NCBI GenBank assembly: GCA_038380435.1 | Contig: JAWZYU010000009.1 | Coordinates: forward strand, 66,989,901 to 67,053,900 | Source: Ryuthela nishihirai | Taxonomy: Eukaryota; Arthropoda; Arachnida; Araneae; Heptathelidae | Length of the DNA stretch: 64,000 nucleotides | Direction of reading: 5' to 3' | Part shown: piece by piece, positions 11,030-22,068 of the stretch | Layout: each line of letters starts with the position of its first letter | Numbering within the stretch: the first letter of the stretch is position 1 | The notes under the pieces: model-generated | Database searches by the model: none | Told to the model about the DNA's origin: nothing | Seen by the model: only the letters and a program-made list of their open reading frames with translations | Position numbers and translations under genes: made by a program

Positions 11030-11596
11030 TAGTCACTGGAAGGAGAGCTATGCACCAATCCCCTGTGATGATGCATAGAACAGGCCAGGCCTAGCACCTA
11101 ATGTCCGCCCCGCCTTCTCGTGGTGCAGACCGTTAGTACCTTTCAAAAGAGATACTCTCTTGTGGAAGTGAACGGAAGGGGAGGGCTGCCAGATTAGTGT
11201 GGTTTGCTGATCTGGACAACTATGGCTACTTTTCTTTTTTTTTTCTACCCTGCTGAGGAGTGGTCAACCACACAGGGTCCTGGTGCTGACCATATAAACC
11301 CACTGGACTGGACAGATATATGGCTCTGAGCTTGATTATGGATCCTGAATTTGCTGCACTGGTGGGCTTCTGTGGAGGGAAAATCTTCCTCTGTGTTTTC
11401 TGTTTGTTTGTGGGTTGACAGCCCCAAGTGAATAGATTCACAGGATATGTTTATCAGCTGGTGGATAATCCTGAGCGGAGGTCATCGCAGGCACCTGAAC
11501 TCTTTGCTTCTATTGCATCGTCAAATTCTACATTGGAGGAAGTCTTTCAGTGTAGATGGCTTCAGCCTTTAGTAGTGGGGGAACGGCCTTTGCCCC
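11030..11596 (+). other. Probable 5' untranslated region of LINE copy A
   Basis: GC-richer than the flanks and directly upstream of the endonuclease start. It contains short open frames on both strands with no recognisable domain. The exact 5' end cannot be set because no other copy in the window reaches this far 5' and no target duplication was found. Confidence 0.45.
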
Positions 11597-12505
11597 ATGT
11601 CTGCGATTAGGGGGCTGCTTGATATTGTCGGCATTCCCTCTCTCAATAAACATAGTTTCTTTAAACATCCTACTAACCATTTTCTCTCCATAGGTAGTTG
11701 GAATGTGAGGACTCTGAACATAGCTTTTTCTCTTGATGTCCTCACACAAGAATTCCACCATTATAATTTAGATATTCTCGGCTTGCAAGAGACCAGATGG
11801 ACAGATAAAGGTCAGATTCTTAAAAATAATCTTAAATTTCTCTTTTCAGGGAGGGACGACAATAAGCATCACCAAGGCGTGGGTCTGCTTCTCAGCAAAC
11901 ACGCTAGTGATGCTCTTCTAGGATATGAGTGCATTAATGAAAGGTTTCTTACAGCAAAATTTCAGACAAGCGTTAAAGACTTGAATGTTATCTGCTGTTA
12001 TGCCCCCACTGAGGATGCCGATGAGGATGAGAAGGATATTTTTTATGAACAACTTCAGGATATTTTGAATTCTGCCAAGAAAGGAGATATTACCCTTGTT
12101 CTTGGTGACTTCAATGCCAAAGTTGGTACTGACTCTGACCTTTGGGGAGGAGTAATAGGCCCTTTTGGTATTGGTAGCTGCAATGGCAATGGGCAACGTC
12201 TCCTACAGGTAAGTAAACACAATAGATTCAAAATAACTAACACTTATTACAAACACCGTGACATACATAAATATACATGGGTTTCACCTGATGGGCTGCA
12301 TAAGAATATGTTTGATTACATATTAATTAACAGCAAATGGGCTAGTTCTGTTAGGAATACCAGGTCATATAGGGGAGCTGAAATTGGATCTGACCATTAC
12401 CTTGTTAAAAATGTGTTGCAACTTAAACTTAAAAAGTGTTGTGCTATGGTTAAAAAATTTACCTTTAATTCTGAAGCTCTAAAAGAAACATATAGTTATA
12501 GCTAA
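11597..12505 (+). pseudogene. LINE copy A apurinic/apyrimidinic-type endonuclease region
   Basis: 302 codons open. In order it carries WNVRTL near residue 35, the LQETRW box with catalytic Glu near residue 62, YAPTEDADEDEKD, GDFNAKVG, the TWVSPDG box and the terminal GSDHYLV box with the conserved D-H pair. These are the standard APE-type endonuclease motifs, which would nick genomic DNA to prime reverse transcription. The catalytic motifs look intact. The frame ends at 12505 by a lesion, and the continuing polypeptide resumes in another frame at 12549, so the full ORF is broken. The start is the first in-frame methionine after the untranslated region; relatives usually begin near WNVRTL. Confidence 0.85.
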
Positions 12506-12548
12506 AGCTTATCATGATAGGTTATGTAGTCATTATGACAGTCATCGT

Positions 12549-12995
12549 TTGCTTACTGGTGAAGTGGAGGAAGAATGGGACCGTTTTAAACAGGCTTTTT
12601 TGAAAACTAACAGTACTCTTTTAGGAAAAAAGGAGCACAGAAGGACGAATTATTTGAGTGATAAGACACTTCAGATTATTTCAGAAAGAAGGAACTGCAG
12701 GAATGTCCTCAATCAATACCCTACTAGTCCTAATAGAAAACATTACAGAGAACTTAATAAACTTGTAAAAGATCAGTTAGCTGCTGATAAGAATCTTTGG
12801 CTTAATGGTTTGGCTGACAAAGCCGAGGAAGCAGTTAGACAGCACAACAGTGGAGAGCTGTACCAGATAGTTAATGTTTTGTGTGGTAGAAAACGGACAG
12901 GTATACAAGGATTGAAGGATAAACAAGGTAAGGTTATAGAAGGGGAGGATTCTGTCATGACTAGGTGGGCTGATCATTTCAGTGATGTTCTAAAC
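12549..12995 (+). pseudogene. LINE copy A linker between endonuclease and reverse transcriptase
   Basis: About 149 codons, beginning near VEEEWDRFKQAF and containing an ERRNCRN motif and a 'LYQIVNVLCGRKR' segment, ending in RWADHFSDVLN exactly where the hAT element has inserted. It matches the same region of copies B and C codon for codon apart from scattered substitutions. Helical and charged; this part connects the endonuclease and polymerase domains. Confidence 0.85.
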
Positions 12996-13325
12996 CAGTG
13001 ACTCCCAACCTTTTCTGGACCATCGCCCCCTTTAGAAGAGAACAAAAATTTCAACGCCCCCTAGTCCATAATAGTTAATTTTATATAAAATATTAAAATA
13101 TTGTTGCATATTATCTGTTCCTAATTTATGTGTTTATTTATCTATTAAACATCATAAAGCAGAAATTAATAAAACGACAACCAAATGTACAATAAAATTG
13201 TTTATTAAAATTTTAAAAATAAACACAGAATCAATAAGAAATAAAAATAATGAGATAAACACAAAATTAATAATAAATAAAAAAATTAATGAGATGGTTG
13301 AGGCTGGTGGAGTGTTAACAATTTG

Positions 13326-15064
13326 TTAATGTCGGGTTCCAATTTCGTTAACATCAATCGCAGATCTCCACGTTTGAGTGATGTGCAGTCTGTTCCTCTT
13401 CTTTGACAGTAAATTAGCTACTGCACTGAATCCACGCTCAGCCATATAGGACGAAGGAAATGCGATTAAAAACTTCTGTACTATTGCCCACAATCCAGGG
13501 TAGAGAACTGGTATTGATTTTTGAAGCCAGAACTCTTGATATCCATGTTTGAATTTTACTTTGAGTCCTTCGTTAGTCGTGAGTTCTAAGAGTTCCTCTT
13601 CCAAATTTGATGATTCTTCAGTAGCTGTGTTTGCGAAAGGATCTAGGACCCAACTCGGTATATTCATGTTTAAAATATCTTGGAAACGCTCCGTAAAATT
13701 AACATGAAGAACTTCCAAGTGTTGGCAGTAAGTAAGTAAATATTCCGGTTTTGCAGAGACTGCTGATAATGTGGGAAAGTGGTTGTATTCACCTCTACCT
13801 AGATTCCGTTTGAAGAGAAGTTTTCCCGCAAAAGCAGCTATGACGTTTTTTGTTTTAATTAAATTTAACTCATCACATTGCAATTGTAAATTAACTTGAT
13901 TAAATATTTTAAACAGGTCTGTCAAATAAGCGATGTCATTTTTTGACGAAATCAGGTTTTCGCTCAATTTTTCGTCTCTGTCTTCAAGAAAGTCCAGTAC
14001 TGAGTCAAATAGATTGAAAAAAAAACGATTCAGACAAACGCCTTTAGAGAGCCAACGTACTTCTGTGTGCAGCAGCAAGCGATTGTAAACTTCATCATTT
14101 TCATTACAAAGCTTACCAAATAATCGGTCATTCAATGAATTGCTTCTAATCTTATTGATTGCTTTAATAACGTAATGGAGCGACGTATGCAGACGTTCAT
14201 TCAAATTTTTTGCAACCAAATGCTGACGATGAATAATACAATGTACAGCGAGTACATTTGGTACTGCTTGTTTCAAATGCGCTATGAAACCCTTATGAAG
14301 CCTTGTCATTGCTGGAGTACCATCAGTAGCAGCAGACAAAATATTGCAAATAGGAAAATCTTTCTCTTGAAAAAACTTTTGCATGGTATTAAATTTAGAT
14401 TCTCCCTTTGTATCAGATTCCAAATTTTTAGCAAATAATAACTCTTCATGAATTTTTTCTTCTTTTATAAATCGTACGTATGATAAGAGTAGAGCTTCGT
14501 TATTTGGTAGAGTTGATTCATCTAGTTGAATGGAAAATTTGCAAGTCTTTAAGCAATCACATAATGATATTTCAACGTCTTTTGCCATTTCATCTATTCT
14601 TCTTTGCACTAAATTATTACTGAGAGGAATTTTTTTGATGATATCTGACGGTGTCTTATGATGAAGAACAGTTTTTAATATCTCTTTGACTGCCGGCAAA
14701 ATTAATTCCTCGCCAATTGTGTGTGGTTTTCCTGCTTTTGCGATTAACAATGAAAAGTTATAGGAGGCTCGTAGTCCATCATCATCTTGTTTAGAAGACG
14801 ACGCAAAAAGGTTTGACATAGTTGGCTGTTTTAAATATTGCTTTTCCAGTTCTTGAAAATAGGATAAATCTTTGTTCTTCTTATCAGCATGCATTTTATT
14901 TAAATGTTCTTGTAGCCTAGAAGGTTTCATAGCTTCATAGAAAAACCTTTTCGGCCAATTAAACACATAGGTAATGATTGGTTTGTAGGAGAGTACGTAA
15001 ATCCATATTTCAAATACTCAATACTGTACTGCCGGCATTTCTTTTTAGATGTAGATTCAGACAT
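13326..15064 (-). pseudogene. hAT transposase, ZBED5/FAM200-like, one frameshift
   Basis: A 546-residue frame (13326-14966) preceded by an N-terminal piece starting at an ATG at 15062-15064 in another frame, so there is one frameshift near 14950. The N-terminus is a decayed BED zinc finger: the second cysteine of the first pair appears replaced by glycine, while the KPSRLQEHLNKMH part with both histidines survives. RNase H-fold landmarks are the LDEST box (D149), TDGTPAM (D215), the HCIIHRQHL C-x2-H box (C243, H246), and the C-terminal hATC dimerisation motif AERGFSAVANLL (E510-S514). Proteins of this type excise and insert hAT elements. The long open frame suggests a recent loss of activity. 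Residue numbers count from the M at 14966. Confidence 0.85.
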
Positions 15065-15589
15065 TTTCAAATACAAATTAACTTCTCAACAGATTTATAG
15101 ATAGTTATAAAAATAATGTTTATAATGACTTCTAACACTTATCACTCACGACTATTTATCACGGCGAAGCACATAAAAATAATAAAACATTCCTAGGGCT
15201 ATCGCTTTTATAGATTTGATTTTGTGCACGCATTAACTTGTATGTTTGCGATGCCGGCGCACTTGCTCCGTACACAAGTCATTTCAAGCTCCCATATTCT
15301 TGTCGAAACATGTTAAATTGCATGAACGGCATGTTTGCCTACCAACTTGCAAGGACTTGTCACCGTCAATCTATTCTAAACTAAAACAAATTAGGTATAG
15401 GTATACCTAATGCTAATTTAAAAATGCTTATTAACGCGATAACAATAAGATAATTTACATAGCTAGATAAAATATTTATTCATGAAAACAGGCATTTTCA
15501 AAGTATTTTATTATATTAAAAAAATAATTATAAAAAAATATTAAATATAATAAATTTATTATTATTATATTATTATTGCATCAAGGTTG

Positions 15590-16090
15590 ATTTGCCTATC
15601 AGGACGGACACACATGTCCAACATAATAAGCCTGATATAGTAGTGCATGATAAAGGTATTGAATGAGATTACAATTATTGAAGTAGGAATAACATCTCAG
15701 GATAACCTGCAGACAGTAGAGGTTGAAAAGAAGAGGAAGTATGATCTGCTGGCTAATGAGTTGAGCCTAATTCACAAGTGTAATGTTAATATTATACCTT
15801 ATGTTCTGATGGGATGGTATTGTAACTACGTACCATAAAGCATACTCAAAGCGACTTGGAGTGGGAAAACATATTGAAGCTTATATCCAATCTGTGATCT
15901 TGAAGAGAACTTTTGAGAGCATCTCAGTCGACTACAGACGTACCAGTACGCTAGTAGGCGGTAGCAGAGAACTTATTGTCCAAGATGCATTGAAAAGCTG
16001 TACGTGACGAATGAGGGAGTGGATGACCAGAATCACTAGGAAGACACCACAGAAGAAAAGAGATAAAAAAGTTGTCACAGAAAATTCCAT
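15590..16090 (+). pseudogene. C-terminal fragment of a restriction-like-endonuclease LINE
   Basis: Two frames together read a KPDIVVHDK box, then an EITIIEVGITSQDNL box and a downstream VEVEKKRKYDLL, with further similarity through a 'GVGKHIEAYIQS' stretch. The PD…(D/E)xV…EK order is that of the PD-(D/E)XK restriction-like endonuclease at the C-terminus of R2/NeSL/HERO-type non-LTR retrotransposons. One frameshift lies near 15658. The fragment sits inside the hAT element and appears 5'-truncated, next to an ATT-rich run at 15550-15577. The assignment is from recalled motif patterns and is moderate. Confidence 0.5.
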
Positions 16091-16224
16091 TAAATTTATT
16101 TATTTATTTGACCGCCCCTCTTGACTGCCTCAACGCCCCCCATTTGCCTCTGGATCCGCTACTGCCTCCATGGATGGCTCCAGCGCCCACTGGGGAGCGT
16201 TATCGCCCCAGTTGGGAATCTATG

Positions 16225-17017
16225 TTCTAAACAATGTAGTTAGTTCTACTCCCATTGTTTGCAATGATGATACATGCATTGGTGGCTTTAATGTTGGCCC
16301 TATAACACAATCTGAAGTTATTTTGGCTGTTTCTTAACTTAAACTACATAAATCCCCAGGGGCACATGAAATTACTACGGAAATGCTTAGAGCTGGGAAT
16401 GTTTCGGTTACCACTTGGATGTGACTTGGATGATAAAATTTTGAATATTTTTTTCGATTATCCACTTTTTTTGAATATCCACTTGGATGATAAAATTTTG
16501 AATATCTTTTATGATAAAGGCATGGTTCCTAAGGATTTTACCAGAGCTATTATTATCCCTACTTTCCAAAAAGGTGATCGCAGTTCTTGTGATAACTATA
16601 GGGGTATCAGCCTACTCTCTGTTCCAGGGAAAGTTCTTTGCATGATTGTGCTTAATAGAATTAAGAATCTGGTTGGAAGTCAATTGCGTGATGAGCAATG
16701 TGGATTCAGAAGTGGTAGGGGATGTGTGGATCAGATATTTTCACTTAGGCAGATTCTTGAGAAATGTTTAGAGTTTCAGAAACCTTTGGTTGCTAGCTTT
16801 GTTGATTCCAAAAGGCTTTCGACTCTGTTGATCGTCATAATTTGTGGTTGATTGTGAGATCATATGGTATACCAGACAAGTTAGTTAACATTATGAAAGC
16901 TCTCTATAATAACACTGAGTCGTGTGTGAGAGTTGGTAAGGCTTGTAGCAATTGGTTTAGCATTACTTCTGGTGTTCGACAAGGGTGCATTTTGTCTCCT
17001 TTTCTCTTGGTTCTAAT
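16225..17017 (+). pseudogene. LINE copy A reverse transcriptase, 5' half
   Basis: Resumes directly after the hAT element with the second copy of the duplicated target. Motifs include KGDRSSCDNYRGISLLS, the 'DEQCGFRSGRGC' box, and 'RQGC.LSPF' near 16978-17000, where homology stops. An internal 25-base duplication (ACTTGGATGATAAAATTTTG…) at 16424-16448 and 16484-16508 is unique to this copy, and the FVDFKKAF catalytic box is damaged by a frameshift near 16807. The polymerase cannot be functional. Confidence 0.85.
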
Positions 17018-17035
17018 TAAAATTATCTTCTGTGT

Positions 17036-17880
17036 TTGATATTGTTGGCCCTACCAATCGCAATAAACCCAATTTCTTTAAAAATCCTACTAATCATTTT
17101 CTCTCTGCAGGAACGTGGAACGTGAGGACATTACATAGAGATTATTCTCTTGATGTCCTCATGCAGGAATTCCAGCGCTATAACCTAGATATTCTCGGCT
17201 TGCAAGAGACCAGATGGGCAAAAGTCAGATTCTTAAAAATAATCTTAAATTTCTATTTACAGGGAGGGAGGATGGAAAGCATCACCAAGGCGTGGGTCTG
17301 TTGCTCAGCAGACATGCTAGTGATGCTCTTCTAGGATATGAGTGCATTAATGAAAGGTTTCTTACAGAAAATTTCAGACAAGCATTAAAGACTTGAATGT
17401 TATCTGCTGTTATGCCCCCACTGAGGATGCTGATGAGGATGAGAAGGATAGGTTTTACGGACAACTCCAGGATATTTTGAATTCTATCAAGAAAGGAGAT
17501 ATTACCCTTGTTCTTGGTGACTTCAATGCCAAAGTTGGTACTGACTCTGATCTTTGGGGAGGGGTGATAGGTCCTTTTGGTATTGGTAGCTGCAATGGCA
17601 ATGGGCAGCGTCTCCTACAGGTAAGTAAACTCAATGGTTTCAGAATAACTAACACATATTACAAACACCGCGACATACATAAATACACATGGGTTTCACC
17701 TGATGGGCTGCATAGGAATATGATTGATTATATATTAATTAACAGCAAATGGGCTAGTTCTGTTAGACATACCAGGGCATATAGGAGCTGAAATTGGATC
17801 TGACCATTACCTTGTTAAAAGTGTCTTGCAACTTAAATTTAAAAGTGTTGCGCTAGGGTTAAAAAAATTATCTTTAATAC
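17036..17880 (+). pseudogene. LINE copy B endonuclease region, frameshifted
   Basis: WNVRTL, LQETRW, YAPTEDADEDEKD, GDFNAKVG and TWVSPDG boxes are all present, but spread over three frames: breaks fall near 17214, near 17393 and near 17785. The GSDHYLV box is in a different frame from TWVSPDG. Otherwise it is nearly the same sequence as copy A, so the lesions postdate insertion. Confidence 0.85.
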
Positions 17881-17953
17881 TGAAGCTCTGAAAGACCCAG
17901 TTACAGCTAAAGCTTACCATGATAGGTTACTTAGTCGTTATGACAGTCATGGT

Positions 17954-19975
17954 TTGCTTAATACTGAAGTTGAGGAAGAATGGGGCCATTTTAAACAGGC
18001 TTTTTTGGAAACTAACAGTACTCTTTTAGGAAAAAAGGAGCAGAGGAGACAGAATTATTTAAGTGATAAGGCAATTGAGCTTATTTCAGAAAGAAGGAAC
18101 TGCAGGAATGTCCTTAATCAGTACCTTACTAGTCCTAATAGAAAAGATTACAGAGAGCTTAATAAACGTGTAAAGGATCAGTTAGCTACTGATAAAAATC
18201 TTTGGCTTGATAACTTGGCTGACAAAGCTGAGGAAGCAGTTAGGCAGCACAACAGCAGAGAGCTGTACCAGATAGTTAATGTTTTATGTGGTAGAAAACG
18301 GACAGGCATACAAGGATTGAAGGATAAACAAGGTAAGGTTATAGAAGGGGAGGATTCTGTCATGGCTAGGTGGGCTGAGCATTTCAGTGATGTTCTAAAC
18401 AATGTGGTTAGTTCTACTCCCATTGTTTGTAATGATGATAGATGCATTGGCAGCTTTAATGTTGGCCCTATAACACATTCTGAAATTAGTTTGGCTATCT
18501 CTAAACTTGAACTTCATAAATCCCCAGGGGTAGATGAAATTACTACAGAAATGCTCAGAGCTGGGAATGTTTTGGTTACCACTTGGATGACTGAAATTTT
18601 GAATAACTTTTATGATAAAGGCGTGGTTTCTAAAGATTTTACCAGAGCTATTATTATCCCTATTTTCAAAAAAGGTGATCGCAGTTCTTGTGATAACTAT
18701 AGGGGTATCAGCCTACTCTCTGTTCCAGGTAAAGTTCTTTCAATGATTGTGCTTAATAGAATTAAGAATCTGGTTGACAGGCAGTTGCGTGATGAGCAAT
18801 GTGGATTCAGAAGTGGTAGGGGATGTGTAGATCAGATATTTTCACTTAGGCAGATTCTTGAGAAATGTTTAGAGTTTCAGAAACCTTTGGTTGCTAGCTT
18901 TGTTGATTTCAAAAAGGCTTTCGACTCTGTTGATCGTCATAATTTGTGGTTGATTGTGAGATCATATGGTATACCTGACAAGTTAGTTAACATAATGAAA
19001 GCTCTCTATAATAACACTGATTAATGTGTTAGAGTTGGTAAGTCTTGTAGCAATTGGTTTAGCATTACTTCTGGTGTTCGACAAGGGTGCATTTTGTCCC
19101 CTTTTCTCTTTAGTTTGGTTGTTGATTATGTTATGCGAAATTCACTTCGAGGGAAAGATTTTGGCCTTAAATGGGCTGGAGATACGAAAATTTCTGATTT
19201 AGATTATGCTGATGATTTAGCCCTTTTGGCAAATGATATTGATGAGATGAACTCTTTCATTCGAGCTGTTGATGAGACTGGTAGTAGAGTAGGTTTGGTT
19301 ATAAACAGAGAGAAAACTAAAGTGAAGAAAATTGGTCATGTAGGTTGTGATTCAGTTAATCTAAATGGTTGCAGTCTTGAGCAGGTGTCACAGTTTACCT
19401 TGGGAGCTATGTAACTGATACTGGTGATGTGCGGCATGAGATTAACAGACGAATAGGTATTGCTGCCGGGACTTTTAAGAATCTATGGAGATTGTGGAGA
19501 AATATGCGTATACACCTAAAGACTAAAATTAGACTGTATAATAGTTTGGTTCTTTCTAGGGTTAGTTATGGTAGTGAAACTTGGACGCTGTGTAAACAAG
19601 ATAACAGGAAACTAGATGCTTTTGAATCTAGATGCTTACGCAGTCTATATCTTGGGTATTAGGTGGTTTAACTTTGTAACTAATGATGAGGTTAGGCAAA
19701 GGAGTCTGCAACCTCCTTTAAGCAGCATATTGTGCAGAGAGAGACTCCGCTGGTTTGGCCATGTTGCCCGTATGGATAATTATAGATTGGCGAATAGGGT
19801 TATGAACAGTGTGCCTAGAGGCCACAGAAAGAGGGGAAGATCTAGGATGCGGTGGGCAGACAATGTCAAACAGGACCTTGTTAGAATTGGTGTGCAGTGG
19901 CCGGATGCATCAGATGTAGCTCAGGACAGATATGCTTGGAGAATTAAACTGCGTGGTCTGGTTGGACCTCCGTAG
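17954..19975 (+). pseudogene. LINE copy B reverse transcriptase and C-terminal domain
   Basis: Open from 17954 to a stop at 19022-19024, covering the linker and the fingers and palm up to 'IMKALYNNTD'. It includes IFKKGDRSSCDNYRGISLLS, DEQCGFRSGRGC and FVDFKKAFDSVDRHNLW (first catalytic Asp). It continues through RQGCILSPF to the YADDLALLAN catalytic box at 19206-19235 and GLVINREKTK. Further frameshifts fall near 19405 and 19650, followed by the C-terminal 'LRWFGHVARMDN' and 'RGRSRMRWADNVKQDL' region that ends at 19975. In life this domain copies the LINE RNA onto nicked DNA. At least one nonsense codon and three frameshifts leave it inactive. Confidence 0.88.
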
Positions 19976-19987
19976 CCCATGGCTGCT

Positions 19988-20071
<84 letters not shown>
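19988..20071 (+). repeat. (TGA)n 3' tail of LINE copy B
   Basis: About 28 uninterrupted trinucleotide units immediately after the LINE 3' end. Short tandem repeats at the 3' end in place of poly(A) are typical of RTE-type elements. Copy C has only a short version (20521-20530), so this tract has expanded or was made long at insertion. Confidence 0.95.
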
Positions 20072-20509
20072 GTATTAATTAATATTTGATAATTATTGTA
20101 CGTTCACATCCTTTTTGTCCTCCCCCCCGGTAAAACACTGGATCTGGGGCGAGGATAAGGTGGTCATTATCCCCTCTTTGAGAATGCTAGTAAGGGAAAT
20201 GCAAGAAGAAAATTGCTAAATATATGCATATTTCATGCATTTTTCAAGAAATTTTCTAAAGACCCGTGAAACCGATGGGAACATTTTATACTGCAATGAT
20301 AATACAGTCCCTTGGCCACCCATTTTGCTTTTTATGCTCGATTGAGTTTTTTGCCCTCGCTATTTATTTTTTTCTAGATCCAGGCATGCATCAAGGAGTA
20401 GCAATACTTAGATTCAAGTGCATTACATCATAGATGTTAGATTATAAACTTCTTGTTCAACAGAGCACTGTCGTTTAAGAAAAATCCAATGAAATGGCGA
20501 CGATTAGAT
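20072..20509. other. Interval between LINE copies B and C
   Basis: No coding region seen. Contains a short C-rich run at about 20121-20129. It is the preserved pre-insertion flank of copy C. Confidence 0.5.
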
Positions 20510-20530
20510 ACATTTTGCTTCATCATCATC

Positions 20531-22068
20531 CTCAAGCAGCCATGGGCTACGGAGATCCAACCAGACTGCGCAATTTAGTTCTCATGAATATCTGTCCTGA
20601 GCTATATCTGCTGCATCTGGCCACTGCACACCAATTCTAACAAGATCCTGTTTGACATTGTCTGCCCACCGCATCCTAGGTCTCTCTCTCTTTCTGGGGC
20701 CTTTAGGCACACTGTTCATAACCGTATTCGCTAATCTATAATTATCCATACGGGCAATATAGCCAAACCAATGGACTCTCCCTCTGCACAATATGCTGCT
20801 TAACAGAGACTGCAGACATATTTGCCTAACCTCATCATTACTTAAAAAGTTGAATCACCTAATGCCCAAGATATTCCGCAAGCATCTAGAATAAAAAACA
20901 TCCAGTTTCCTGTTATCTTGTTTAGAAAGGGTCAAACTATTGTACAGTCTAATTTTAGTCTTTAGGTATAAACTCCTATTTCTCCACACTATCCATATAT
21001 TACTAAAAGTCCCGGCAGCAATCCCTGTTCGTCTGTTAATCTCATGCCGCACATCACCACTATCTGTTATATACCTCCCAAGATAATTAAACTGAGACAC
21101 CTTCTTAAGAGTGGAACTATTCAGATTAACTGAATTAGAGCCTGCCTGACAAGTTTTCATCGATTTTGTTTTCTCTCTGTTTATCACCAAACCTACTCTG
21201 CTAACCAATCTCATAAACAGCTCATATGAAAGAGTTCATCTCATCAATATCATTAAAAAGCTAAATCATCAGCATAATCTAAAACAGAAATTTTCAGACC
21301 TCTAAACCATTTAAGCCCAAAATCCTTCCTTTGCAGTAAATTTCGCATGACATAATCAATAATCAAATTAAAGAACCCTTGTCGAATTCTAGAAGCAATG
21401 CTAAACCAATTACTACAAGCCTTACCAACTCTCACATACGACTCAGTTTTATTATATAGAGATTTCATTGGGTTAACTAACTTGTCTGGTATACGATCTC
21501 ACAATCAACCACAAATTGCGGCGATCACAGAGTCAAAAGCCTTTTTGAAATTAACAAAACTAGTAACCAAAGGTTTCTGAAACTCTAAACATTTCTCAAG
21601 AATTTGCCCGAGTAAATTATCTGATCCACACATCCCCTACCACTTCTGAATCCGCATTACTCATCACGCAATTGCCTGTCAACCAGATTCTTAATTCTAT
21701 TAAGCACAATAACGCAAAAACTTTACCCGGAACAGAGAGTAGGCTGATACTCCTATAGGAATTACAAGAACTGCGATCACCTTTTTTTTAAAAAAAAATT
21801 GAGATAATAATAGCTCTGGCAAAATCCTTGGGAACCATGCCTTTATTATAAAAGATATTCAAAATTTCAATTATCCATGTGGTAACCGAAAAATTCCCAG
21901 CTCTAAGTATTTCCGTAGTAATTTCATCTACTCCTGGGAATTTATGTAGTTTAAGTTTAAAAATAACATAAATAACTTCAGACTGTGTTATAGGGCCAAT
22001 ATTAAAGCCAGTAATGCATCTATCATCATTACAAACAATGAGAGTAGAACTAACTACATTGTTTAAAA
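20531..22068 (-). pseudogene. LINE copy C reverse transcriptase and C-terminal domain
   Basis: Reading leftward on the minus strand: YNKGMVPKDFARA, the DNYR-type segment, the 'DEQ.G.RSGRG' box, the FVxFKKAFDSV region near 21525, a damaged YADDLAF box near 21255, GLVINREKTKS near 21170, and the C-terminal 'ARMDNYRLANTVMNSVP' near 20740. Stops and frameshifts occur every few hundred bases. It is more decayed than copies A and B, so it is older or was more degenerate at insertion. Confidence 0.82.

Larger units (their letters stand above)
12996..16224 (-). mobile_element. hAT-Buster-like DNA transposon with 8-bp target duplication
   Basis: Inserted in LINE copy A. The 8-bp target TTCTAAAC is present at 12988-12995 and again at 16225-16232, and the uninterrupted LINE sequence in copy B contains it once. 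Ends read CAGTGACTCCCAACCTTT on the left and, from the right, CATAGATTCCCAACTGGGG, a short imperfect inverted repeat. Both ends carry CGCCCC-rich subterminal sequence. The duplication has a central TA (nnnTAnnn), the preference reported for the Buster branch of the hAT superfamily, consistent with the ZBED5/FAM200-like transposase inside. A piece of an unrelated LINE at 15590-16090 lies within it. Confidence 0.9.
11030..17017 (+). mobile_element. RTE-like LINE copy A, 3'-truncated and split by a hAT element
   Basis: Copy A runs from a probable 5' untranslated region (about 11030-11596) through the endonuclease region, is interrupted by a hAT-Buster element at 12996-16224, resumes at 16225 and breaks off at about 17017 in the reverse transcriptase, just after the 'RQGC.LSPF' motif. 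It lacks the YADD box, the C-terminus and the TGA tail. About 20 bases of filler then lead into copy B. The family call (RTE/BovB type) rests on the APE-type endonuclease and the conserved C-terminal 'RWFGHVARM' seen in copies B and C. Several frameshifts make it inactive. Confidence 0.85.
17036..20071 (+). mobile_element. RTE-like LINE copy B, 5'-truncated, complete 3' end
   Basis: Begins abruptly at the 'DIVG' codons that precede the endonuclease and runs uninterrupted to the C-terminus and a TGA-repeat tail. It is the cleanest reference for the family because no transposon has inserted in it; the TTCTAAAC hAT target is empty here (18395-18402). It abuts copy A head-to-tail with only filler between. 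Confidence 0.9.
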
